Assembly: GCF_030866765.1 (NCBI RefSeq)
Contig: NZ_CP133017.1
Coordinates: forward strand, 4,322,001 to 4,386,000
Direction: 5' to 3'
Origin: Paenibacillus silvisoli
Lineage (GTDB): Bacteria; Bacillota; Bacilli; Paenibacillales; Paenibacillaceae
DNA: 64,000 nt
Of this stretch, positions 11,592 to 20,287 are shown in pieces. The position numbers were made by a program, and so were the translations under genes. The notes beneath the pieces are model-generated. The model had not been told where the DNA came from, did not search any database, and worked only from the letters and a program-made list of their open reading frames with translations. Within the stretch, counting starts at the first letter, position 1. Each line of letters starts with the position of its first letter.

Positions 11592-12470
11592 ATGACATCA
11601 CAACAGCAATCACCTCAGAGGCCTTCATCGTTCCCGCCTCAGCACCAAAACCGTCAGCCCGGGCTCGAAAGCGAAATGACGCCGAAGCCGCAGTTTGAAT
11701 CCTTCAACTATAAGCCGGCAGGCAAGCTGGCTGGCAAAGTCGCTATCGTCACCGGCGGCGACAGCGGCATCGGCCGCGCCGTTTCGCTGATCTATGCCAA
11801 AGAAGGCGCGGATGTCGCCATCGTCTATTTGGATGAGCATGGCGACGCTGACGAAATCAAGGGCATAATCGAAGCGCTCGGCCGCAAATGCATCACGATC
11901 GCAGGCGATATCGGAGACCCTGAATTTTGCAAGAAGGCCGTCTACGATACGACCTCTCAATTAGGCGGTCTCGATATCGTCGTAAACAACGCGGCCGAAC
12001 AGCACCCGAAGGAGTCCATCGAACTCATCACGCCGCAGCAGCTGGAACGAACGTTCAAGACGAACGTGTTCGGGATGTTTTATCTGACCCAAGCGGCCAT
12101 GCCGCATCTCAAGCAAGGCGCGGCGATCATTAACACGACCTCCATCACGGCTTACCATGGAAGCAAGGATTTGCTGGACTACTCGTCTACGAAAGGAGCT
12201 CAGGTCGCCTTCACCCGCTCCTTGGCTATGAACGTGGTCGCTCAAGGCATCCGCGTGAACGCCGTCGCGCCCGGCCCGATCTGGACGCCGCTCATCCCGT
12301 CGACCTTCGACGAGCAAAAGGTGGCGAAATTCGGCTCGGATACGCCGATGAAGCGCGCCGGCCAGCCGGAAGAGCTTGCGCCGGCCTATGTTTATCTCGC
12401 TTGCGACGACTCGTCGTACATGAGCGGGCAAGTGCTGCATGTGAATGGCGGCGAAATCGTAAACGGATAA
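11592..12470 (+). CDS. SDR-family oxidoreductase (YhdF/general-stress type)
   Basis: Classical NAD(P)-dependent short-chain dehydrogenase of 292 residues, like the YhdF/YdaD group annotated as general stress dehydrogenases. Seen: a Gln/Pro-rich N-terminal tail (residues 1-40), the cofactor motif TGGDSGIGRA, NNAAEQ, the catalytic serine strand (NTTSITAY) and YSSTKGA with the Tyr and Lys of the active site, and a C-terminal MSGQVLHVNGGE. ATG at 11592 has AAAGGAG about 12 bases upstream; the in-frame extension to 11538 has no such site. Substrate unknown. It is a single-gene unit ending in a bidirectional terminator. Confidence 0.9.
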   Translation: MTSQQQSPQRPSSFPPQHQNRQPGLESEMTPKPQFESFNYKPAGKLAGKVAIVTGGDSGIGRAVSLIYAKEGADVAIVYLDEHGDADEIKGIIEALGRKCITIAGDIGDPEFCKKAVYDTTSQLGGLDIVVNNAAEQHPKESIELITPQQLERTFKTNVFGMFYLTQAAMPHLKQGAAIINTTSITAYHGSKDLLDYSSTKGAQVAFTRSLAMNVVAQGIRVNAVAPGPIWTPLIPSTFDEQKVAKFGSDTPMKRAGQPEELAPAYVYLACDDSSYMSGQVLHVNGGEIVNG

Positions 12471-12486
12471 TGCGTTAGAAAAATAG

Positions 12487-12542
12487 AAAGCCGGGCCGAA
12501 TGACATGTCATGTTCGACGATGTCACCCAGTCCGGCTTTTTT
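12487..12542. terminator. Bidirectional terminator
   Basis: AAAGCCGG and CCGGCTTT arms, with T-rich tails on both strands, between the convergent SDR and amidohydrolase genes. The loop contains its own small palindrome TGACATGTCA. Confidence 0.75.
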
Positions 12543-12546
12543 GCCG

Positions 12547-13878
12547 TTATATTCGCTTCAGAAGCCGCGCGATCGAGCGGTCCGCCTCCCGCAGAACGAG
12601 GCGCTTGTCGATCGTGAGCACGCGTCCGCGCTCCACGACGAGCTTCCCGTCCACCCATACATGGGAGACGTTGCCTCGCGATGCGGCATACACCACGCGG
12701 GAATACGGATCTGCTTCGTAGGAAGGGAAGGTATGGAAATCATTCAAGTCGAGCATGACCAGATCGGCTTTCTTGCCCGGCTCGATGCTGCCGATCAAAT
12801 GATCCAAGCCGATCGTTTCCGCCCCGCCGATCGTCGCCATGCGCAGCACGGTGCGGGCGTTCATCGATTCCGGGCCGCAGCGCACCTTGTGCAGCATCGC
12901 GGTCAGCCGCATTTCCTGAAACATATCGAGCGTATTATTGCACGGCGCTCCATCGGCCCCGATCCCCATGACAACTCCTTGCTCGAGCAGCTCCGGCACT
13001 AACGCGATGCCGGAGGACAACTTCAGGTTGGAGCCCGGACAGTGGGTCATTCGCGTGCCGGTCCGCTTTAAAATATCTTTCTCCTCGTCATCCAGCCAAA
13101 TGCAGTGCGCAAGCACCAAACGAGGCGACGTCAAGCCGATATGATCCAAATAAACGATATTGCGCATGCCGCGACGCCGCATGACGATTTCGATTTCCTC
13201 GCGGTTCTCCGCCGCATGCGTATGGACAAGCACCTTATAGTGAAACGATAAATCTCGCACTTCCTTCAGCAGCTGCTCCGAGCAGGAAACGACAAAACGC
13301 GGACAGTATGCGTATCCGATCCGTCCGCCGTCGTAGCCGTGCCATTTTTCCAGCAATGCCGTGCTTTCCGCAACCGATTGCGCCGTATTTTCCTGCAAGC
13401 CGGCGGGAACGTCGCCCCCGTCGTCCATCATCACCTTGCCGGAAATCGCGCGGATTCCGCTGCTCGCGATCGCTTGGAACGCGAAGTCGGTATGACTGAC
13501 CGTTTCCATATCCAGAATGGTCGTCGTTCCGCTCTTCAGCAGCTCCCCGATGCCAAGCAGCGCCGAGTAGTAGACGGACTCCTCGTCATGCGCGGCTTCC
13601 AGCGGCCACACCCGCGTACGTAGCCAGTCCATCAGCGCCATATCGTCCGCCCGTCCCCGGAAAATCGTTTGGCACAAATGAATGTGGGTTTGCACGAAGC
13701 CAGGGAGCACCAGCTTCCCTTTGGCTTCTACTACGGTCGTCGTTGCGGGATCATAGCTTGTAATCTGACTGCCCAAGGCTTCGATCTTATCATCGCGGAT
13801 GAGCAAATCGCCGACGATGATGTCGTCCTGCTTGTTCATGGTGACAATGGTCGCATTCCGAACTAATGTCGTTCCCAT
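12547..13878 (-). CDS. Amidohydrolase, MtaD/TrzA-like deaminase
   Basis: Metal-dependent hydrolase of 443 residues, closest in pattern to 5-methylthioadenosine/S-adenosylhomocysteine deaminases and chlorohydrolase-type (TrzA/AtzA) enzymes. Metal ligands are visible in FVQTHIHL (HxH), VHTHAAENREE, LAHCIWL and GADGAPCNN. The N-terminal beta-sandwich returns at the C-terminus (DPYSRVVYAA...VWVDGKLVVERGRV). ATG at 13878 is 11 bases after AAGGAGG; an upstream GTG would place that ribosome site inside the coding region, so I reject it. Substrate is inferred only from family resemblance. Confidence 0.85.
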   Translation of the reverse strand: MGTTLVRNATIVTMNKQDDIIVGDLLIRDDKIEALGSQITSYDPATTTVVEAKGKLVLPGFVQTHIHLCQTIFRGRADDMALMDWLRTRVWPLEAAHDEESVYYSALLGIGELLKSGTTTILDMETVSHTDFAFQAIASSGIRAISGKVMMDDGGDVPAGLQENTAQSVAESTALLEKWHGYDGGRIGYAYCPRFVVSCSEQLLKEVRDLSFHYKVLVHTHAAENREEIEIVMRRRGMRNIVYLDHIGLTSPRLVLAHCIWLDDEEKDILKRTGTRMTHCPGSNLKLSSGIALVPELLEQGVVMGIGADGAPCNNTLDMFQEMRLTAMLHKVRCGPESMNARTVLRMATIGGAETIGLDHLIGSIEPGKKADLVMLDLNDFHTFPSYEADPYSRVVYAASRGNVSHVWVDGKLVVERGRVLTIDKRLVLREADRSIARLLKRI

Positions 13879-13973
13879 CAGGCTATTCGCCTCCTTCACA
13901 CGGACTGGTCGGTGAAAAATGGTCAGCTATGCCAACATTGTAACATGGACCATTGCGTATGAGGCGGACAATT

Positions 13974-14321
13974 TTACGACCAGTCCATCAGCCGGCCGAT
14001 CTCCGCGCGAATGCCCGGAAACGAAAGCACCTGCTCCTTGAACGACTCCCGCTCGCCCCAATCGGTCTTCATCGTCGGCGTATCGAACAGCTCGTCCGAC
14101 ACATCGGCGAACGCGGTATGCATGTTGTTGTCATACCAGTCGATTTCCGAGCGGGCATCATTTTTCACGACCGCGATCATATCGTAATCGTTGTCCCTTG
14201 ATGCGCCAAAATAAGCGAGCAGCTCCGGAGACCCGGCGTCATCCGTATGGACTTCCACCTCGCAGCAATGGATGCCCTCGCGGTCCGTTGCGCGTCTTAC
14301 GCGTGCATCCGTCACGTTCAT
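13974..14321 (-). CDS. Conserved-looking hypothetical protein (115 aa)
   Basis: I do not recognise this family. It is a soluble acidic protein of 115 residues without signal peptide, membrane helix or known motif; two strand-rich stretches (CCEVEVHTD, YDMIAVVKND) suggest a small alpha/beta fold. The start overlaps the stop of the next upstream gene by 4 bases (ATGA type), so the two are translationally coupled and probably work together. Codon use resembles the neighbours. Confidence 0.7.
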   Translation of the reverse strand: MNVTDARVRRATDREGIHCCEVEVHTDDAGSPELLAYFGASRDNDYDMIAVVKNDARSEIDWYDNNMHTAFADVSDELFDTPTMKTDWGERESFKEQVLSFPGIRAEIGRLMDWS

Positions 14322-14680
14322 CCTAAACTCCCTTCGCGGAACAGCCCCATCGTGGAGATGTGATTTTTCGTCTCTGGCGTTCCAAGTTCGTATAAGAGAC
14401 GGTAGATGTCAAGAAGAATGCCATCAGTGCCCGCATTCAATTGCGCATCATTATCCGTGACAGCGGCTCCAAACGGGTTTTTCCCGAAATGCAGCATGCT
14501 CGCTTCATCCATCGTCGCATATTCTTCGAACAGCTCTTGCAGCCGGTTCAATTCCTCTTCATTTGCCGTTATCGCCAGCTCGTATGCGGTTGCCTCGGGA
14601 TCCTCCAGGATGGAGCCCGCCTGTACGGACACATAATAGGGTTTGCGTGCGTAGTATGACTCATCGTGATCATTGACCAT
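14318..14680 (-). CDS. Conserved-looking hypothetical protein (120 aa)
   Basis: Unrecognised soluble protein of 120 residues, acidic (about one in six residues Asp/Glu), mostly helical after residue 35 (TANEEELNRLQELFEEYATM). It begins with a Tyr-rich stretch (ESYYARKPYYVSV). An AGGAGGG ribosome site precedes the ATG. It is the first gene of a two-gene unit, coupled to the 115-residue gene by a 4-base overlap, and divergent from the asparagine synthetase. No function is offered. Confidence 0.7.
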   Translation of the reverse strand: MVNDHDESYYARKPYYVSVQAGSILEDPEATAYELAITANEEELNRLQELFEEYATMDEASMLHFGKNPFGAAVTDNDAQLNAGTDGILLDIYRLLYELGTPETKNHISTMGLFREGSLG

Positions 14681-14804
14681 ATGAAAACACCCTCCTTCTT
14701 TGCTCTAGCATCCCCCTGCGGACAGACATTTTATCCATATTTTTCGCATAACCATCCTAGTATCGCTGTTTTTGAGTGAGCCTGATGAGAAAGGAATGAG
14801 CACC

Positions 14805-16649
14805 ATGTGTGGATTCACGGGCTGGATCGATTGGACCGACGACTTGACGAAGCAATCCAACATCCTGGAAAAAATGACCGGAACGCTGGCTAACCGCGGT
14901 CCGGATGCCTCCGGAACTTGGATCTCGCCGCATTGTGCGCTGGGCCACCGGAGACTTTCCGTTATCGATCCTGCGAACGGCGCGCAGCCGATGGTTCGGA
15001 CTTCGGATGACGATAAGTACGTCCTTGTTTATAACGGAGAGCTTTATAACGCGTTAGAGCTGAAAAAAGAGCTCGAGAGCCGCGGGCGGCGCTTCACGAC
15101 CACCTGCGACACCGAAGTGCTGCTCGTCGCCTATATGGAATGGGGACCGGCGTGCGTGGAGAAGTTCAACGGCATCTTCGCTTTCGCGCTGTGGGACTCG
15201 AAGGAGCAGCATCTGTTCATGGCCCGCGACCGGGTAGGCGTCAAGCCGTTCTTCTATGCGAAGCAGCTTGGCCGGCTCGTGTTCGGCTCCGAACCGAAGG
15301 CGCTGCTCGCGCATCCGGCCATCAAACCGGAGGTGGGACCGGAAGGGCTCGCCGAAATCTTTATCGTCGGGCCGGCTAGAACGCCGGGCGTCGGCATTTA
15401 TCGCGATCTCGCGGAGCTGCTGCCGGGCCACTGCGCGATTTACAGCCGTTCCGGGCTGAACATCCGCGCTTATTGGAAGCTGGAAAGCAAGCCGCATACG
15501 GAGGATGTGCAGGAAACGGCGCGGACGGTCGGCGATTTGCTGCGCGATACCGTTGAACGGCAGCTCGTTTCCGACGTGCCGCTCTGTACGCTGCTCTCCG
15601 GCGGCCTGGATTCGAGCGCGCTCACCTCGCTTGCCGTCAACTATTACAATGTGACGGGGCAAGGGAACGTTCACACGTTCTCGGTCGATTATGTCGATAA
15701 CGATAAGCATTTCAAGGCGCATGCCTTCCAGCCGAATGCGGATGCGCCGTGGATCGAGCGGATGACGACCCATCTCGGTACGGTCCATCATTCGATGGTG
15801 TTCGATACGCCGGAGCTGGTGGCGTCGCTTCGCGAAGCGATGCTGGCTCGGGATTTGCCGGGGATGGCGGACGTGGATTCGTCCCTCCTGCTGTTCTGCC
15901 GGGAAATTAAGAAAGAAGCGACGGTCGCGATATCCGGGGAAGCGGCGGATGAAATTTTCGGCGGCTATCCGTGGTTCCATCGCGAGGAAGCGCTCAATGC
16001 AGGCACGTTCCCTTGGTCGCTCGCCGCCGGCATGCGGGCCGATCTGCTTTCGCAGGACGTAGCCGCGTGGATTCGGCCGCTCGAATACATCGGGGACCGC
16101 TATTCGGATGCGATCGCCGAAGTGCCGCATCTCGATGGCGAAGACGCCGCTGCCCGCAAAATGCGGCAAATGTCGTACTTAAACATTACCCGCTTCATGC
16201 CGACGCTGCTGGATCGCAAAGACCGGATGAGCATGGCGGTCGGACTCGAGGTTCGCGTGCCATATTGCGATCATCGTCTCGTGGAGTACGTGTACAACAT
16301 TCCGTGGGCGATTAAGACGGCCGGCGACCGGGAGAAAGGCATTCTCCGCCTCGCGCTCGAAGGCGTGCTGCCGCATGACGTGCTCTACCGGAAGAAGAGC
16401 CCGTATCCGAAGACACATAACCCGAACTACTTGAACGCCGTGCGCAAGCAGCTGCTCGAGGTGATCAATGAAGGCACCTCCCCGCTGCTGTCGCTCATCA
16501 ATGTGAAGAAGATCCGCGAGCTCGCGGAATCCGAGGCCGCCAGCAGCAACCTGCCATGGTTCGGCCAGCTGATGTCCGGGCCGCAGCTGTTCGCGTACTT
16601 GCTGCAGGTGGATATGTGGCTGCGCGAGTATAAGGTCGTTATTCGCTAA
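14805..16649 (+). CDS. asnB: Asparagine synthetase (glutamine-hydrolysing), AsnO-like
   Basis: Makes asparagine from aspartate, glutamine and ATP. The 614-residue length equals that of Bacillus AsnO, the sporulation-linked paralogue. The N-terminal class II glutaminase begins with Met-Cys (Cys2 is the nucleophile after Met removal) and contains RGPDASGTW and YNGELYN; the C-terminal synthetase has the PP-loop SGGLDSSAL and GEAADEIFGGY. I chose ATG at 14805 because Cys must be at the mature N-terminus and AAAGGA lies upstream; the 11-residue extension is discarded. Strong terminator follows. Confidence 0.95.
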   Translation: MCGFTGWIDWTDDLTKQSNILEKMTGTLANRGPDASGTWISPHCALGHRRLSVIDPANGAQPMVRTSDDDKYVLVYNGELYNALELKKELESRGRRFTTTCDTEVLLVAYMEWGPACVEKFNGIFAFALWDSKEQHLFMARDRVGVKPFFYAKQLGRLVFGSEPKALLAHPAIKPEVGPEGLAEIFIVGPARTPGVGIYRDLAELLPGHCAIYSRSGLNIRAYWKLESKPHTEDVQETARTVGDLLRDTVERQLVSDVPLCTLLSGGLDSSALTSLAVNYYNVTGQGNVHTFSVDYVDNDKHFKAHAFQPNADAPWIERMTTHLGTVHHSMVFDTPELVASLREAMLARDLPGMADVDSSLLLFCREIKKEATVAISGEAADEIFGGYPWFHREEALNAGTFPWSLAAGMRADLLSQDVAAWIRPLEYIGDRYSDAIAEVPHLDGEDAAARKMRQMSYLNITRFMPTLLDRKDRMSMAVGLEVRVPYCDHRLVEYVYNIPWAIKTAGDREKGILRLALEGVLPHDVLYRKKSPYPKTHNPNYLNAVRKQLLEVINEGTSPLLSLINVKKIRELAESEAASSNLPWFGQLMSGPQLFAYLLQVDMWLREYKVVIR

Positions 16650-16660
16650 AGCGAGGTTAA

Positions 16661-16702
16661 GCCCCCGAGGCGCCATGATGTGGCGCATTGGGGGCTTTTT
16701 TG
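16661..16702 (+). terminator. Terminator of the asparagine synthetase gene
   Basis: GCCCCCGAGGCGCCA pairs with TGGCGCATTGGGGGC, then TTTTTT. Confidence 0.9.
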
Positions 16703-16772
16703 GGTGGTGGCGAGGGTTCCTGCTGTTGGTGTGGTGCGAGCGGATGTGGCTACGCTCGCATGCAAAACGACC

Positions 16773-16810
16773 GAAAAAAGAAGCTGAGAGCCGGAAAATC
16801 CGACTCTCAG
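16773..16810 (-). terminator. Terminator of the gerM-rph-rdgB unit
   Basis: On the minus strand CTGAGAG...CTCTCAG with inner TCGGA/TCCGG, then CTTCTTTTTTC, about 20 bases past the rdgB stop. Confidence 0.75.
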
Positions 16811-16832
16811 CCCTGTTCTTGTATTCGAATGT

Positions 16833-17486
16833 TTAAGCCAGCTTATCAAGCAGCGAAGCCAGCGCCGCGCCGCGATGGCTGATCGCCTGCTTCTCTTCCA
16901 TAGCCAGCTCCGCGATGCCTTTGCCATGCTCCTTCAAATAAAACAGCGGATCATAGCCGAAGCCGCCGTTTCCGCGGGGCTTGTCCATGATGGCGCCGCT
17001 GACGTACCCTTCGCTCTCGACGAATTCGCCGCTCGCCGGATCGTACAGCGCCAACGCGCACACGAAGCGCGCATCGCTGAGCAGCTTCGTCCCATCGGCA
17101 AGCTGCTCCAGCCCGCCTGCCGCAGCAGCATCGCGCAAGGAGGCTGCGGCCAGCTCAACCAGCAGCTTCGCATTGTTGCTCGCATCGGTCGCGCCTTCAC
17201 CAGAGTAGCGCGCCGAATATACGCCAGGAACGCCGCCGAGCCGCGCCACCTCAAGGCCGGAGTCGTCGGCCAGCACCGGCAGGCCGAGCGCTTCCGCTAC
17301 GGTGCGCGCCTTCTTGCGGGCGTTCTCCGCGAAGGTCGTCCCGTCTTCCACGACGTCCGGCAGGTTCGGGTAATCGAACATGCTGACGACGTTTTTGCCC
17401 AGCTTGCCGAACGCGTGCGCGAACTCCCGAACTTTGCCGGCATTTTTCGTTGCGACTACAATGGTGTCCCCGCTCAGTTGCGTCAT
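16833..17486 (-). CDS. rdgB: XTP/dITP diphosphatase (RdgB/HAM1 family)
   Basis: House-cleaning pyrophosphatase that removes non-canonical purine triphosphates (XTP, dITP) from the nucleotide pool. The 217-residue protein shows the [11 protein letters not shown] nucleotide-binding start, the DDSGLEV active-site segment, the GVYSARYSG strand and the C-terminal GFGYDPLFY and ISHRGAAL motifs. The gene overlaps rph by 4 bases, the same rph-ysnA arrangement as in B. subtilis. Length is slightly above the usual 195-205 because of an insert around residues 105-125. Confidence 0.96.
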   Translation of the reverse strand: MTQLSGDTIVVATKNAGKVREFAHAFGKLGKNVVSMFDYPNLPDVVEDGTTFAENARKKARTVAEALGLPVLADDSGLEVARLGGVPGVYSARYSGEGATDASNNAKLLVELAAASLRDAAAAGGLEQLADGTKLLSDARFVCALALYDPASGEFVESEGYVSGAIMDKPRGNGGFGYDPLFYLKEHGKGIAELAMEEKQAISHRGAALASLLDKLA

Positions 17487-18229
17487 ACGTTCGCCGTTCC
17501 GATCCGGCTGCCCATGAGGCCCAGCGCATCCCTTTGCTTCGCGATCAGGCTGCCGATGCCCGCTTCCGCGCTGGCCAGCAAAGCGTTAAACTCCTCGCGC
17601 GAGAACGGCGCTTCTTCGCCGGTGCCTTGCACCTCGACGAATTTGCCCGCTCCGGTCATGACCACGTTCATATCGACCTTGGCCTTCGAATCCTCGTCGT
17701 AATTAAGATCAAGCAAAGTGCGTTCCCCAATGACGCCGACGCTGACCGAAGCCAAATAGTCGGTAATCGGATATTTTGCGAATTCATGATTGCCGTTCAG
17801 CTTATTGACAGCCAGCGCCAGCGCTACGAATGCGCCGGTGATCGACGTCGTGCGCGTGCCCCCGTCCGCTTGAAGAACATCGCAATCCAGCGTAATCGTA
17901 CGCTCGCCTAGCGCGTGCAAATCAACGACGGAGCGCAGCGCGCGGCCGATCAAGCGCTGAATTTCCATCGTGCGGCCGGTCAGCTTCCCTTTCGCCGATT
18001 CGCGATGGTTGCGCACCTGGGTAGCCCGCGGCAGCATCGAATATTCCGCCGTGATCCAGCCTTTGCCCTGCCCTTTCATGAAGGGCGGAACGCGCTCCTC
18101 CACCGATGCCGTGCACAGCACCTTCGTATCGCCAAACTCGATCAGCACCGAGCCTTCCGCATATTTGTTCGGATTGAGCGTAATCGTCACAGGCCGCAGC
18201 TCGTTTGCCTCTCGTCCATCTATTCTCAT
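17483..18229 (-). CDS. rph: Ribonuclease PH
   Basis: Phosphorolytic 3'-5' exoribonuclease that trims tRNA 3' ends. The 248 residues include the N-terminal [10 protein letters not shown], the [14 protein letters not shown] strand, the phosphate-binding [24 protein letters not shown] region (positions about 68-92) and [13 protein letters not shown]. It overlaps rdgB by 4 bases and lies between it and gerM, as in Bacillus. Confidence 0.97.
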   Translation of the reverse strand: MRIDGREANELRPVTITLNPNKYAEGSVLIEFGDTKVLCTASVEERVPPFMKGQGKGWITAEYSMLPRATQVRNHRESAKGKLTGRTMEIQRLIGRALRSVVDLHALGERTITLDCDVLQADGGTRTTSITGAFVALALAVNKLNGNHEFAKYPITDYLASVSVGVIGERTLLDLNYDEDSKAKVDMNVVMTGAGKFVEVQGTGEEAPFSREEFNALLASAEAGIGSLIAKQRDALGLMGSRIGTANV

Positions 18230-18377
18230 CGCAGTAATCCTCCATCTTCTTGTGCAGCAATATTAAAGTTGCCAACTCATTCTGTAGCGCGTCGCGCGCG
18301 CAATCTAAACCATTTTACCAAAAACAAGCATGAAAAGCATCTTCACCCGCGGGATCCGTTTATGCCGCCCGATAAGC

Positions 18378-18425
18378 AAAAGACCCGCCGAGCGCGCCTG
18401 CTGACAGGCGTGCTCAGCGGGCGGG
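18378..18425 (-). terminator. Terminator after gerM
   Basis: CCCGCCGAGCGCGCCTG and CAGGCGTGCTCAGCGGGCGGG form a long stem; on the minus strand TCTTTTGC follows. It sits between gerM and rph, so rph-rdgB may have a promoter of its own in 18230-18377. Confidence 0.65.
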
Positions 18426-18465
18426 CGGCGAGTCTCATATCATATCATCTCATTCGACGTACCTT

Positions 18466-19527
18466 TTATCCTTTAAACGCGTTCACGTATTCCGGACGGC
18501 TGACAGGCTCCGTATAGGATTGGTTGTTCGTATCGACAAAGTCCGTCTTGCCGTTAAGCTTGATTTGAACCTTGCCCAGGCCCGTGTTCTCCGTGAGCGC
18601 CAGCACGACGGCTTGCAGCATTTCCGCCGGCTCCGGCTGGCCTGCTTGATAGCTGTCATCCTGCAGCTCGACGGTAACGATGCCGTCCTTCTTCGTCACG
18701 TCCTTCACCAGCACGTCCGGCGTCATGACGGCCTTGACCGGCAAATCGTTGATCGGTCCGCTAATAAGCTGCTCGATCGCCGTCTTCGCCTTATTGTTCG
18801 AACGGTTCACAAGCCGCGTGACCGGCACGTAGTAGCTTACGTTATCCGGCGTTACGGCGGAGAAATAGATCGTAACCGGCGTCGACATGCTGTAATCCAC
18901 GCCTTCCGCAGCTTCAAGGTTAATACCGACCGCGCGCGTCAGCTGATCGTCGATCGGCATGCCGTCAACCGGCATTTCGGCGAGCTTTTGCCCTTCGAGG
19001 TCGATTTCGACTTTTTGGATATCCGGCAGGCTTGTCAGCGTCCAAGTGATCGCTTCGACGATTTTGCGCTCGTCGGCAGCGTTATAGTCGGCAAAGGATT
19101 GTCCGAAGTCCACGACGGCGAGCTTCTGATCCGGTACGATGTTCAGCCCTTTGATCGCCGTTCCTTTCGGCAGCACCGCTTGGAAGCCGTCCGGAATTTC
19201 GCTCTCGTAAGCGCCGCCTTCGACCATCATTTCGAGCGCTTTCTGGCCGGCCTTCTCCTCGGCGCCAAGCGTAGCCATGACGGATACCGGAGCCAGCAGG
19301 CCGTTGCGGTCTTTCAAGTAAAGCGTCATTTGGGATTGATCCCCTTGTTCGCCCGCAGCGACGGTTTGTCCATCGTCAATGACGGCATCGACGTTCTGAC
19401 TGCTGTTTTGCGGCGGGTCGATCGATTCGCTGGCAGGCTGAGAAAACAATCCGCAGCCGGTCGTCAAAATGGGCAAAGCGAGCGCACCGGCTAGCGCTGC
19501 CCGGCGAAACAGTCGATAATGATTCAT
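18466..19527 (-). CDS. gerM: GerM-domain sporulation/germination lipoprotein
   Basis: Secreted lipoprotein of 353 residues with two GerM domains (about 60-190 and 200-345), a module that in Bacillus GerM is needed for sporulation and germination, at the mother-cell/forespore interface. A type II signal peptide ends with LTTGC (Cys25 lipidated), followed by a Ser/Asn-rich linker. Gene order gerM-rph-rdgB is conserved with B. subtilis and supports the assignment. GGGGAGG lies before the ATG. Confidence 0.9.
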   Translation of the reverse strand: MNHYRLFRRAALAGALALPILTTGCGLFSQPASESIDPPQNSSQNVDAVIDDGQTVAAGEQGDQSQMTLYLKDRNGLLAPVSVMATLGAEEKAGQKALEMMVEGGAYESEIPDGFQAVLPKGTAIKGLNIVPDQKLAVVDFGQSFADYNAADERKIVEAITWTLTSLPDIQKVEIDLEGQKLAEMPVDGMPIDDQLTRAVGINLEAAEGVDYSMSTPVTIYFSAVTPDNVSYYVPVTRLVNRSNNKAKTAIEQLISGPINDLPVKAVMTPDVLVKDVTKKDGIVTVELQDDSYQAGQPEPAEMLQAVVLALTENTGLGKVQIKLNGKTDFVDTNNQSYTEPVSRPEYVNAFKG

Positions 19528-19661
19528 GATTCAATTTCCTCCCCATTTGAATTGTGGATTGAGACTTTGGTACAAGTTCCTCTTTTGTAGTACTATATAT
19601 ACGAGCCCTCCAAATCAATTAGACCAGTTTTGTCCACCAATTTGAGACAAGGGGTGCAGCG

Positions 19662-20201
19662 ATGGCAAAATCCAGTTCATACAGCCTAAACAGCGCAAAA
19701 ATCGCGGAAACGACGAGGGAATGGCTCACGAAGCGCGGCGTGGAAATTCCGCAAATCGCCGAGCTGGTCCTGTTCCTGCAGAAAGATTATTACCCGGATT
19801 TGACGATGCAGGAATGCGAGATGTACGTGGAAGCGGTACTGACCAAGCGCGAGGTGCAAAATGCCGTGCTGACCGGCATCCAGCTCGACCTCCTGGCCGA
19901 GGAAGGCAAGCTGCTGTCGCCGCTTCAGGAAATGATCGAGAATGACGAGGGGCTCTACGGATGCGATGAAATTTTGGCTCTGTCGATCGTGAATGTGTAC
20001 GGCAGCATCGGCTTCACCAATTTCGGCTACGTCGATAAGCTGAAGCCCGGTATATTGAAAAAGCTGAACGACAAAGAAGACGCGCAATGCCATACGTTTC
20101 TCGACGATATCGTCGGCGCTATCGCGGCGGCGGCCAGCAGCCGAATCGCCCACCGAAAGCAGGCGGAACGCGAAGGGAGAGTCGGCCCTCCGATTGATTG
20201 A
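19662..20201 (+). CDS. YutG-like protein, phosphatidylglycerophosphatase A family
   Basis: A 179-residue protein closely following the YutG pattern of Bacillus: EIAELV-type helix with VLFLQKDYYPDL, AVLTKREVQNAVLTGIQLD, YGCDEILALSIVNVYGSIGFTNFGY and CHTFLDDIVGAIAAAASSR. The family is classed with PgpA lipid phosphatases, which dephosphorylate phosphatidylglycerophosphate, but no long membrane helix is visible here, so the activity is uncertain. Divergent from gerM, single-gene unit with its own terminator. Confidence 0.8.
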   Translation: MAKSSSYSLNSAKIAETTREWLTKRGVEIPQIAELVLFLQKDYYPDLTMQECEMYVEAVLTKREVQNAVLTGIQLDLLAEEGKLLSPLQEMIENDEGLYGCDEILALSIVNVYGSIGFTNFGYVDKLKPGILKKLNDKEDAQCHTFLDDIVGAIAAAASSRIAHRKQAEREGRVGPPID

Positions 20202-20227
20202 CCGCAGCATCGCTTACTAAACAGCAA

Positions 20228-20274
20228 AACCTCCGTCGGAGCGCGCTATCTCGCTCTTGAACGGAGGTTTTTTT
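20228..20274 (+). terminator. Terminator after the yutG-like gene
   Basis: AACCTCCGT and ACGGAGGTT arms followed by seven T; the weaker inner GAGCG/CGCTC pairs extend it. Confidence 0.85.
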
Positions 20275-20287
20275 AATTGGATCGACG

